From Schizochytrium sp. CCTCC M209059 (lineage: Eukaryota > Sar > Bigyra > Thraustochytrida > Thraustochytriidae): 41,550 nt of DNA. Under the pieces are notes generated by a model. It saw only the letters and a list, made by a program, of their open reading frames with translations. It did no database searches and was not told the origin of the DNA. The position numbers and the translations under genes were made by a program. This document shows positions 27,772 through 36,335 of this stretch, in pieces (the stretch's first letter is position 1; each line of letters starts with the position of its first letter). The DNA is taken from the NCBI GenBank assembly GCA_000818945.1, contig KN805371.1, forward strand, positions 1,505,463 to 1,547,012, given 5' to 3'.

Positions 27772-28730
27772 TTTCCTCTCAGGGCTCGCAGGGTCGCGAG
27801 GGCATGGCGCGTCGACGCGTCTGCAGGCGAGCACGCGCAGTCACGCTCAGGCACTGGCAGACGGCCACCGGTGGCGGCACGCCAGCCAGTCACAGCCAGG
27901 CGCGAACGCAACGTATTGTGCTTTTTGACGATCTATCTTCGCTCTCTCTCTCTCATCTCATGGCGCTACAAGTAGGCTATAGTAGTCGACTGCAGAATAC
28001 TTGATTTTTAAACCATCCGCAAATACTTGACTTGGCCGCCGAGGTGAGGGGCGATCATCCCGGTCGCGGTTTTCTCATTCCCTTCAAGTCCCTGGATGCG
28101 CCTCATCCAGGCAGCCCTGCCGCGGGCTCAATGAACCTCGCTGCCGCCAGCCCCCTTGCTACGCCCGGCCTCGGACTCCCTGGTGTTCCTGAGGCCGACC
28201 GCGCCTGCCATCCCGAGGGCGGCTCGCGCCTCGGGTCATTCATTTCACGAGGCGCCAGGCGCATTTCCGCGCCTCGGCCCGCCTCGCCTGCGTCCCGGCG
28301 CAGTGTGGCGGGCCTCGAGACGGCGCGGATCTCGCCGCGCGCGTCCCTCTGCTCGCCCCCGTCCTCGCCTGCGCCCGGCACGCTCAGCATCATCGGGAGC
28401 AGGCGCGTCCCATGGCGAGGCGCGTCGCAAGCACCCGAGAGCGGCTCATCGCCACCCCGGGGGAGGGAGGGAGAGAGATCCTGGCCTGCTTTTTCTGCCG
28501 CCAGCCAGGCGATGCTGGGCGGCGACGGAGACCGAGGCCCTCCCTGGCCACGCCACGTCGTCCGTCCCACCGGGCTCGTCATCAAGCTCGAGTTGGCGCT
28601 GCTTTTCGCTCGAGGAAGCTGAGTGAGGTTGGCGCGGCCACGAGAGAGAAGAGCCTTTGTTTTCCTCGCCAGCTTCCGAGTGCCTTGTTTTCGCTCCGGC
28701 AGCTCCTCCGCGCGCGGCAGCGACCGAGCG

Positions 28731-28795
28731 AAGCCAAGCCCAGCCCAGCCCAGCCAAGCCAAGCCAAGCCAAGCCAAGCCAAGCCAAGCCAAGCC
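28731..28795 (+). repeat. (AAGCC)n / (CAGCC)n pentanucleotide array
   Basis: About thirteen 5-bp units, first CAGCC then CAAGCC-type, in the GC-rich region upstream of the hydrolase. Confidence 0.9.
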
Positions 28796-29642
28796 TGCCT
28801 TGGGCGCCAGCCGCCGAGGCAGCGGAGCGCTCGAGGCGAGGCAAGGGCTGATCCAAGCAAGGGAGGCTCGGGCAGGCAAGAAAGAGTCCCTCGCCTTGCC
28901 TTGCCTTGCCTTGCCTCCCTCTCCCTCCAGGGCCTGCCTGCACCGAGCTCGCTCGTTCACGCGTACTTCCCCGCCGCTGCCGCTGCCGCGTGCATCCGCA
29001 GCCGCCATCGGCGTGCCGCGTGCATCCGCAGCCGCGGGGCGGTGCAGCGCGGCGAGGGAGCTGGGAGGCCGCGGGCGATCTTGACTCGGCCTTCTGGCTT
29101 CGATCGCACGAAGCAAAGGGGGGCGGCACGTGCAGCGCGCACTTCAAGGCGAGGAAGTGCGCCGCTGCAGCCTGCCTGCCTGCTGCTTCTGGTGGCGGTC
29201 TTGGCTGCCGCACGGCTCGAGACCGCGGCCGCCCCGCGCCGCCGCCGCCGCTGCGGCTGCAGGAGGCGGCGGCGGTGGTGATCGCGGCGATGCGCGTCCG
29301 GCGTCGACCGGCGCGCGCGAGGACGTGCTGTGCTTGCTGCGCGGTGCTGTGCCAGTTCGAGCGATGCGCTGGAGACGGTGACTGCGATGTGCAGCGCGTG
29401 CAAATAACTGCATAGCACGTAACAGCACAGCGCGGCGGGCGGAGCCTCCTCGAAGCCGTTTGCTTTGGCCTCGATCGGCGCGAGGCCGCGCGAGAACGGG
29501 CGGGCAGGCGCGGCCGACGACTCGCTGCCAGGGCGGAGCATCGCCGTCGCTCGATCGATCGTCTGCGGTCCTGAGCTGCCGGAGCGATGGGGCGGGCGAT
29601 GAAAAGCAGCCAGGAAGAAAGGAAATGGAAAAAGAGAGAGTG

Positions 29643-29870
29643 GAACCGACAGACAGACAGACACACACACACACACTCTCACACACATAGACAGAGTCGC
29701 AGACCGACCGACCGACCGACCGACCGACCTGCGCCAGACGTGAGCAAGAAGAAGGAGCAGCAGCAGCAGCAGCCTGGCCAACGCGCAGCAAAACAGCAAC
29801 GCGCGACGCGCCGGGTAAGAGCAAGCGAGAAGCGAGCAAGAAGCGAGCGAGCGAGCGAGTGAGCAGGCAA
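29643..29870 (+). repeat. Microsatellite cluster upstream of the hydrolase gene
   Basis: Successive arrays: ACAG and CA (about 29649-29688), GACC (about 29700-29729), CAG (about 29757-29774), and GCGA/GAGC (about 29830-29861). They sit within 400 bp of the hydrolase start and most are purine-rich on its coding strand. Confidence 0.9.
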
Positions 29871-30027
29871 ACGTGGCAAAGCGCTCGCGCAAAGGCGGTC
29901 GAGCGAGTAAGCGAGCGAGTAAGCTGTGCTTTGGTCGGTCGCCCTTTCTACCCTTGTCTGTCTCTGTGCAGCTAGCTAGCTGCACGCGTAGGCGCTCGTT
30001 TCCAACAGAAACAGGAGGAGGGATAAA

Positions 30028-31320
30028 ATGCTGAGTCTGGAGAAAATCGGCGATGTGCTCCTGAACGAGCAGAGCAAGGTGGCGTGGCTGCTGGTGCTCA
30101 TGGTGCTGTCGCGGTGGTACAGGTCGCTGCACGAGCACGTGCGCGTGGCGCACGGAGACAAGGCGCACCCGGTGATCAAGCGCTGGAAGTCGTCGAGCCG
30201 CGTGCTGCGCGAGGGCTACCGGCCGCCGGCGTGGTGGTCCATCGGCACGCAGTACCTGGTGGGCTCCTTGCACACGGTGTACCACAATGTTGTGCGCGAG
30301 CTGCGGCCCGTGGCCGAGGTCTCGTACGATCGCGAGCTTTTCAAGCTCAAGTGCGGCGCCACGGTGGGTCTCGACTGGGCCAAACGCTCCGGCGAGCTCG
30401 AGGCGCCCTGCAAACACGACTCGTCAAAGCCCATTGTCTTTATCCACCACGGCCTCGCCGGCTGCAGCAAGTCGCAGTACGTCAAGTCCATGGTGTACCA
30501 GCTCGTGCGCCAGAACAAATACCGCGTGGTGGTCATGGTGGCGCGCGGGTGCGGGGGCGTGCCGCTGACGACCCCATATGGGTTCACAGCTGCCGGTTTT
30601 GACGACTTGGCCCAAGTGGCAACGCACCTTCGCAAGGAGAACCCGGACGCCAAAATGTTTGCCGTGGGCTACAGCCTTGGCGCCGGCCTGCTGGCCAACT
30701 ACCTCGGCCGAGCGGGCAAGGCATCCGTGTTTTCTGGCGCTTGCGTGGTCAGCCCGTGCTGGGACTTTGAGAAGACGACGCCTTACTTTGACGTTTGGTC
30801 GCGCCACTTTTTGGCGGCCTCGCTGCAGGGGTACACGGAGGAGAACCGCGAGGCGGTGTCCAAGCACGAAAAGGTGGACCTGGACAAGGCGATGGCGGCC
30901 ACGTGCGTGCGCGAATTCGACGCGCACGCCGTCGTCCCTGTCCACGGCTTCGGTTCGGTCGACGACTACTATGCGAAGTCGTCACCGATTACGTACGCCC
31001 ACCAGATTACCACCCCGACCCTCTCCTTCAACGCTGACGACGACCCGGTCTGCAGCGTTGAGGGCGCCAACATTATGCAGCAAAAGAAGATCTTTGGTCC
31101 CGGACTCGTCATTGCACGCACAGCACGCGGCGGTCATGTGTCCTGGGGCGAGGGTATTTTGGGCCACGCGAGTTTCATGGACCGCGTCATCCTCGAGTGG
31201 CTCGATGCCTGCTTTGAGCATGAGTTCGGTGAGGACCATGCCTTGCAATCGGCTCATGAGGTCGCGCAGGACGTGGCGGATCGCGTGTCCAAGGCTGCCA
31301 ACGTGAAGTTGGCCGCGTGA
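30028..31320 (+). CDS. ABHD1/2/3-type alpha/beta hydrolase (AB-hydrolase 4 family)
   Basis: 430 residues, one exon; ATG at 30028 preceded by AAA. A hydrophobic N-terminal segment (about 17-31) suggests a membrane anchor, as in animal ABHD1/2/3. The fold is the EMB8/YheT group: VFIHHGLAG (about 132-140) then the oxyanion loop motif ARGCGGVPLTTP, the nucleophile elbow GYSLGAG with Ser 216, the acid in NADDDPV (Asp about 337-339), and the catalytic His 370 in GGHVSWGEG. The triad is complete. Family members are phospholipases or monoacylglycerol/acetyl-ester hydrolases (for example ABHD3 on medium-chain phosphatidylcholine), so lipid ester hydrolysis is likely but the substrate is not known. A possible ATTAAA polyadenylation hexamer lies at 31343-31348, 23 bp after the stop. 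Confidence 0.93.
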   Translation: MLSLEKIGDVLLNEQSKVAWLLVLMVLSRWYRSLHEHVRVAHGDKAHPVIKRWKSSSRVLREGYRPPAWWSIGTQYLVGSLHTVYHNVVRELRPVAEVSYDRELFKLKCGATVGLDWAKRSGELEAPCKHDSSKPIVFIHHGLAGCSKSQYVKSMVYQLVRQNKYRVVVMVARGCGGVPLTTPYGFTAAGFDDLAQVATHLRKENPDAKMFAVGYSLGAGLLANYLGRAGKASVFSGACVVSPCWDFEKTTPYFDVWSRHFLAASLQGYTEENREAVSKHEKVDLDKAMAATCVREFDAHAVVPVHGFGSVDDYYAKSSPITYAHQITTPTLSFNADDDPVCSVEGANIMQQKKIFGPGLVIARTARGGHVSWGEGILGHASFMDRVILEWLDACFEHEFGEDHALQSAHEVAQDVADRVSKAANVKLAA

Positions 31321-32207
31321 GCTCGTGTATTCTCTTTGAGAAATTAAAGCTTCCCCAAACAAACAGACAGACAGACAGACACGCTAGCATGCATCGACGT
31401 ATGTATGTATGAAAGCAAAGTAAAGCAAAGCAAAGCAGAGGGGAAGAGAATGAAAAAGAAAACTGCGAGCATGCATGCACTCATTCATTCGAACATATTG
31501 GCCGGCGTCGCCATGATGTCATGGCGAGAGCGAACACAGAACAAAACACAGAAGCAGGCCGCGTTTTCTCCTCCCCGACGCATGATATTGAAGAGTATAT
31601 GAATAATCACCCATTGAACATTTTTCCACTTTCATCTAACCTTTACCAGGCAGGCCTATACATGGACACTTGACCAGGCTTTCCAAAACCCGATACACGA
31701 ACGAACAATGAAGTTGCGAGAGTGTTGCTCACAATACAGCCACTTTCGGAACCTTTGCCGGAATCAGCCAATCAAATGCTGGAAGACAGGGAGAGAAGGA
31801 AGATCTCTCTCGCTCAGGTTTGATTGCAAGACAGCATCACGAAATCGTTGCTCAAGTATACCATACATTCTTTTATTATCCGCTCGCTCGCTCGCTCGCT
31901 CGCTCAGGTTTGATTGCAAGACAGCACCACGAAATTGTTGCTCGAGTATACCATACATTCTTTTGTTATCCGCTCGCTCGCTCGCTCAGGTTTGATTGCA
32001 AGACAGCATCACGAAATTGTTGCTCGAGTATACCATACATTCTTTTATTATCCGCTCGCTCGCTCGCTCAGGTTTGATTGCAAGACAGCACCACGATATT
32101 GTTGCTCGAGTATACCATACATTCTTTTGTTACCCGCTCGCTCGCTCGCTCGCTCGCTCTCACCCCGTTGGGGCGTGTAAAGTTCTCTTGCGGGCGCTCC
32201 TTTTACA
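31321..32207. other. Convergent intergenic region with minisatellite
   Basis: Between two gene 3' ends. It begins with ATTAAA (31343), an ACAG array (31362-31381) and AAGC/AAAGC runs, and ends in the 82-90 bp minisatellite. All six frames have short repeat-derived openings; none is convincing as a gene. Confidence 0.6.
31815..32160. repeat. Minisatellite, four 82-90 bp units
   Basis: Units start at 31815, 31905, 31987 and 32069 (lengths 90, 82, 82 and about 90). Each has a conserved core (CAGGTTTGATTGCAAGACAG...GTATACCATACATTCTTTT) of about 65 bp and a variable run of CGCT units. Core differences are few (C/T at ATCG/ATTG, AAT/TAT, CAT/CAC), so the array is young or homogenised. It lies 50 bp beyond the RRM-gene stop. 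Confidence 0.95.
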
Positions 32208-33266
32208 TCAGAGATTCGTTTGCAGGAATTCGAGGAAGGCGACGTTCTTGTCGCGCATGGAATCCACATCCATCTTGTAAAAGGCGTTGAGACGGCGCTT
32301 GAGCTCAATGACGGGCAGCTTCTTCATGGCGGCGCGGCTCTTTTCGTTAAAGTCCTTCCAGGTAGAGCGCTGCTGCATGCGAGGTTTCGGCGGGTTAGCG
32401 CCCCGGCGATTCGACTTGACCTTTTGCTTCTTTTCGCGACGCGGCATGGTGGCACGCTCAATCAGAACATCAATATCCTCCGTGCCAGCTTGCGTCTTGC
32501 CATCCTTGAGCAGATAGGGTGCCGTCTTGGCAAGATTGCTGAACTCGCGTTTGGCATGCTTGGTCTCGGCGGTGGCGACGTCTCGGGCGGTGCGGCGCTG
32601 CTCTCGCGCTTCCTTGATGCGCTCCTCGCGCGCAGTAGACACCTCTTGCTTGGACTCTGCAAGACGGACATTGATCTGACGACCCCACATGGCGGCCTTG
32701 TCAAGCTTGAGCGCCGTCTTGCAGACTTCTTGCGAGTCCATTTCGACAAACGCGATGCCCTTGAACTTGCCACTTGGGCCCGAGACCATTTGTACCGACA
32801 AGATGTTTTTCCAAGAGACACCTGCAACGGAACAAAAGAACTTGCGGATCTTGAGGTCCGTGATGTCGTAGGGCAGCTGATTCACAAAGAGGGTGCTGGC
32901 GAGCTTGTCCTTCCAGCGACGCTTTTTCACTTTTTTCTCCACGGGTTCTCCGGATGCCGCCGCATCGACCTCTGGCGCGGCAGCGGTCTCGGCTCCGTCA
33001 GCATCCCGCGGCCGCTTGTTCGCCTTGCGCCGCTCGAATCGCGGCTTGGCCTCGAGCTCTTCCTTGGTCTTGGGCTTTTTCGCTTTGAGTTGGGTCACCT
33101 CCACCTTTTTCGACGACTTGGACGCTGCTCCTGCTGTTGCTGCGGCTGCTCCTGCTGTTGCTGCTGCTGCTTTTTTACCTGCACTTGCCGCCGCCGCCGC
33201 ATCTTTCGGAGCGTCGCCACGCTTTGACGGCTGCCGCCGCGGCCGCTTGCCGTCCGGCTGGGCCAT
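32208..33266 (-). CDS. RRM-domain protein of nucleolar/ribosome-biogenesis type
   Basis: 352 residues. Start chosen at 33266 (MAQPDGKRPRR; A at -3, G at +4), since the frame upstream has no ATG. The N-terminal third is Lys/Ala-rich with several basic clusters (KRPRRQPSKR, KKVKKRRWKDK), typical of nucleolar proteins. One RRM lies at about 123-203: RNP2 LFVNQL and RNP1 KGIAFVEM are both present. The C-terminal part is a long charged helix (about 205-235) and a basic tail with KKQKVKSNRRGANPP. Overall layout resembles the RBM34/Nop12-Nop13 group of pre-60S assembly factors, but with one RRM rather than two, so the identity is tentative. It diverges from the GlyRS gene across 0.78 kb; RNA binding is near certain, the specific role is inferred. 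Confidence 0.82.
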   Translation of the reverse strand: MAQPDGKRPRRQPSKRGDAPKDAAAAASAGKKAAAATAGAAAATAGAASKSSKKVEVTQLKAKKPKTKEELEAKPRFERRKANKRPRDADGAETAAAPEVDAAASGEPVEKKVKKRRWKDKLASTLFVNQLPYDITDLKIRKFFCSVAGVSWKNILSVQMVSGPSGKFKGIAFVEMDSQEVCKTALKLDKAAMWGRQINVRLAESKQEVSTAREERIKEAREQRRTARDVATAETKHAKREFSNLAKTAPYLLKDGKTQAGTEDIDVLIERATMPRREKKQKVKSNRRGANPPKPRMQQRSTWKDFNEKSRAAMKKLPVIELKRRLNAFYKMDVDSMRDKNVAFLEFLQTNL

Positions 33267-33761
33267 GTTGTCGGGCTCGAACGCGACCACGAACTTGCAC
33301 GCACGAGTTCTTCTCCTTGCTTTTATGCTTTTGCAAGCTTTCTTTGAGTGGTCACGGAGAGACGCGATGGCGACGGAGAAAATAGTTCTCCCGAGGGCAG
33401 GTCATATTTTCCCGACTACCGTTTTTTTAGATTAACCTTCGGAGAAATTGTGACAAAGGGAACGGCGAGGCAGGTGCAGCCGGACGCCTTGCAATGCTTT
33501 GAGAGTTCTCGAGAAAGGACGGAAAACAACAAGGGGAAATTCAGAAGTTTTGACACCTTGCTTGGCCTTCCTGTCGCCCGACTTTCAACTTTCGGTCGCG
33601 AAGCGGTAGGGTCAGTGGCACATCGGCACTGCATCGCGAGTCGTCCTCTTTAATAAGGCCCCCTTTTTTTTTTTTTTTGAAGGTTCAAGTTCAAGTTGCC
33701 TGCCGTGCTCAGCTGAGGTTGACTTTTTTTTTTTTCTTGACAGTGAATAATCTATTTTGGC

Positions 33762-33762
33762 T

Positions 33763-33804
<42 letters not shown>
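33762..33804 (+). repeat. (GACA)n microsatellite
   Basis: About ten GACA units, 245 bp upstream of the GlyRS start codon. Confidence 0.95.
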
Positions 33805-33910
33805 GGAGCCAAGCAAAGCCAAAGGCAGAAGAGAAGAAGCTGGGGGCTTTTGGCGCAGAGGCAAACCAAGGCCGAGGGAGCGAGCTCGGGGCGCGCGAGG
33901 AGAGGAGCTC

Positions 33911-33938
33911 GGGGCGGGGCGGGGCGGGGCAGGGCGGG
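33911..33938 (+). repeat. (GGGGC)4 array, GC-box / G-quadruplex candidate
   Basis: Four GGGGC units followed by AGGGCGGG, 110-140 bp upstream of the GlyRS ATG. It is both a GC-box cluster and a four-tract G-quadruplex motif on the gene's coding strand. Confidence 0.85.
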
Positions 33939-34049
33939 ACGCAAAAGGGAACGAGCGCTGCGACCCATACGCGTTAAGCCAATAAAGCTGGCAAAGCTGG
34001 CAAAGCTGGCAAAGGGTTCGTAGAGCGCGAGGTTCGTAGGAACGAGGCC

Positions 34050-35495
34050 ATGTCGGGACGCGCCGCGACGTCAGCCGCGCGAGGGGCCAAGGACCTGCAG
34101 GAGATCGTGCGGCTGTGCAAGACGCGGGGATTTGTGTTCGCGAGTAACGACATCCATGGAGGCTTTGCAAACAGCTTCGACTTTGGGCCCCTGGGCGTGC
34201 TGCTCAAGCGAAACATTGAGCAAAGCTGGTGGCGTCGTTTTGTGACGGAGCAGGACGCATGCTATGGACTCGACTCGTCGATTATGCTGCCACCCGTGGT
34301 TTGGGAAAAATCGGGTCATTTGCAGAACTTTTCAGACCCACTCGTGGACTGTCGGAATTGCGGCAAAAGGTATCGAGCCGACCATCTCTGTGAGGCGGAA
34401 GGCAACGACGAGACGAGTAGGGAGGCCATGCGAGAGGTACTCTCGAACGGAAAGTGCCCATGTGGAAAACTTCAACCATGGGGCGAAGAAGTGTCCAAGG
34501 TGAGAGACTTTAACCTCATGTTTGAGACGCTCGTGGGCCCCGTTGTGGAAGATGGCGCCGCCGCATTTTTCCGGCCCGAAACGGCGCAAGGCACGTACTT
34601 GAACTTTGGAAATTACACCAAGACGGCCCAGCCAAGGCTACCTCTGGGGATCGCACAAGTGGGCAAAGCGTTCCGCAACGAGGTGACGCCGGGCCAGTTT
34701 CTCTTTCGCACCCGTGAATTCGAGCAAATGGAGCTCCAGTGGTTCTGCAGGGATGAGGAGGCCGAGCAGTGGTTCGATCATTGGCTTGCCGAGGGTCTCT
34801 CGTGGCTCCATGGGACCATTGGCGTTCAGCCCGAGAGCGTGCGTCTGTGCGAGCACGATGCGAGCCAGCTAGCGCACTATGCGCGACGCACGACGGATAT
34901 TGAGTTTAAGTACCCCTTTGGATGGGGCGAGCTTTGGGGTTTTGCCAACCGTGGAACATATGACCTCTCTTGCCACGGCGTGGAGTACCGCGAGCCAGGA
35001 GGCGGCAAGTCATTTGTGCCAACCATCATTGAGCCAGCTCTCGGTCTCAATCGTCTCGTGCTCGCCGTGCTGTGCGATGCTTTCCGAGAGGAAACTGTAA
35101 TCACTCCTGGGGGTGACGGGGCGCCCGACAAAGAGGAGAAACGCACTGTTCTTGGGTTTGAGCCGTCGATTGCGCCATACACGCTGGCAGTGATGCCCCT
35201 TGTCAAGAACAATGCCGAACAGCGTGGCATGAGCGAGCAGCTTGTGCGCGACCTTCGTGCAGCGTCGCCTCACCTCAGCATTGTCTTGGAGACGAGCAGT
35301 GGAAGCATTGGCAAGCGGTATCGCCGGTACGACGAGATTGGAACGCCGTACTGCGTCACGGTTGATTATGACGCACCATCCACGGGTCAGGTCACCGTGC
35401 GGGACCGTGACTCGATGGCGCAAGTGCGCATCGCTGCAAGTGAGCTGATGTCAATGAATTTGACCGGCTTACAACGGGCCTTTGCAGAGCACTAA
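34050..35495 (+). CDS. Glycyl-tRNA synthetase, bacterial single-chain type
   Basis: 481 residues, one exon; ATG at 34050. Charges tRNA-Gly with glycine. Class II core: GGFANSFDFGPLGVLLKRNI near residues 37-56; zinc-binding Cys pairs 101/104 and 136/138; RPETAQGTYLNF; motif 2 KAFRNEVTPGQFLFRTREFEQME (205-228); motif 3 IEPALGLNRLVLAVL (327-341); and an anticodon-binding domain (about 373-470) ending RYDEIGTPYCVTVDYD...VTVRDRDSMAQVRI. These tail motifs and the short length (eukaryotic/cytosolic GlyRS is about 650-750 residues with an N-terminal WHEP domain in animals) fit the bacterial alpha2 form as in Thermus or Mycobacterium. The N-terminus (about 15 residues, Arg/Ser/Ala without acidic residues) might be a short targeting signal. 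The product may serve mitochondria, cytosol or both; transfer from bacteria is inferred. Confidence 0.96.
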   Translation: MSGRAATSAARGAKDLQEIVRLCKTRGFVFASNDIHGGFANSFDFGPLGVLLKRNIEQSWWRRFVTEQDACYGLDSSIMLPPVVWEKSGHLQNFSDPLVDCRNCGKRYRADHLCEAEGNDETSREAMREVLSNGKCPCGKLQPWGEEVSKVRDFNLMFETLVGPVVEDGAAAFFRPETAQGTYLNFGNYTKTAQPRLPLGIAQVGKAFRNEVTPGQFLFRTREFEQMELQWFCRDEEAEQWFDHWLAEGLSWLHGTIGVQPESVRLCEHDASQLAHYARRTTDIEFKYPFGWGELWGFANRGTYDLSCHGVEYREPGGGKSFVPTIIEPALGLNRLVLAVLCDAFREETVITPGGDGAPDKEEKRTVLGFEPSIAPYTLAVMPLVKNNAEQRGMSEQLVRDLRAASPHLSIVLETSSGSIGKRYRRYDEIGTPYCVTVDYDAPSTGQVTVRDRDSMAQVRIAASELMSMNLTGLQRAFAEH

Positions 35496-36335
35496 CAGTT
35501 GTAAGTAATTGATCGTCCTGTTTCTTTTTATTTATGATGTGCGTGTGTGTACACGCGCGCGCGATCGCATTTTGGCGAGAGATTTTGGGGGTTGCTGCAA
35601 CAAGGCACGAAGAAGAGTTATTCCAACGAGTCGACGATGCCCGTCACGATGAGATCGAAATTACCTCGATATCAAAAGAGGTAAGCTGCTGTTGCACTAA
35701 TGCACAACCGAGTCGAAAAAAAAAAATGGAGGATGTGGCCTAGCCGATGGTTATTCAAAGTTGAAGTTGACTTTGCGCGTGGCTGCGGATGCGTACGTGT
35801 AGAGCGCGCAAAAGAAAGACTCGGGTTGGGGCGGCAGGGACGAACTATCGCTCGCTTGGCGCGTGTGCATGCTGATATGCCAAAGCGCACGCGCGGGGTC
35901 AATCGCGCGAGCACCTCTGCAGAGCTTTTCTGTTTTATAAGTGCACCAGAAACCATCGAAGCCCATATTTGAACTCGTCCGATATAGCCCTCTTCCGCGC
36001 GATGTTACTTGAAAAAAAATAATTATGCGGGGCATTACCCACGCCAAGCGCCAAGCTGTTACGTGGACCATTTGTGCAAGTTGCGCGACGGGTGTCAAGC
36101 TCCGGCAATCGCAGTCCCCCAGTGGCCAGCCGAAAAGAGCATCATGAGATGATCTAAAACCAAAAAATAGGCTAATTTCCTTTGGATCATTTTGCTTTTT
36201 GATAAAGAAGAAAAAAGAAAGCCGCAGTGCGAGTGAAGAAGAAGAAGAAGAGGTGGTCGAGACACTGATTTTTCATAAAAGAGGTACGGGCGAAGTGAAG
36301 AAGAAAGGTAGATAAGCCACGTGGGAGGCAGTCAT
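35496..36335. other. Convergent intergenic region, GlyRS and eIF5 3' flanks
   Basis: About 0.84 kb, AT-richer than neighbours. It includes GTAAGT six bases after the GlyRS stop, A-runs at 35717-35726 and 36013-36020, and GAAGAAGAAG near 36232-36250. No gene is recognised. Confidence 0.6.

Larger units (their letters stand above)
27772..30027. promoter_or_regulatory. 2.2-kb GC-rich divergent region, coiled-coil gene / hydrolase gene
   Basis: Long frames on both strands are by-products of high GC and repeats and carry no domains. Features seen: many GCCTCG/CGAGGC inverted pairs between about 28140 and 28320; an AAGCC pentanucleotide array (28731-28795); a CCTTG array (28894-28916); a direct repeat CCGCGTGCATCCGCAGCCGC at about 28987 and 29016; and dense microsatellites from 29643 to the hydrolase start. 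It should contain two promoters and perhaps a long leader. Confidence 0.45.
33267..34049. promoter_or_regulatory. Divergent promoter region, RRM gene / GlyRS gene
   Basis: It contains T-runs (33664-33679 and 33724-33735), a GACA array (33762-33804), a GGGGC array (33911-33930) and three AAAGCTGGC units (about 33985-34013) before the GlyRS ATG. An in-frame stop at 33975-33977 upstream of the ATG fixes the start at 34050. Confidence 0.55.

Noticed and set aside
28103..30417. Several 200-480 codon frames in the divergent region of the coiled-coil and hydrolase genes
   Set aside because: Mutually overlapping, low-complexity and antisense to the intact hydrolase gene in part; composition reflects GC and repeats.
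31815..32160. CRISPR-like array
   Set aside because: Units are contiguous, near-identical over their whole length and lack unique spacers; the genome is eukaryotic.
31764..32308. Repeat-encoded peptide (MYGILEQ...VLQSNLSERA) in the minisatellite
   Set aside because: Units of 82 bp shift the frame each time, so no frame persists; it is not a protein repeat.
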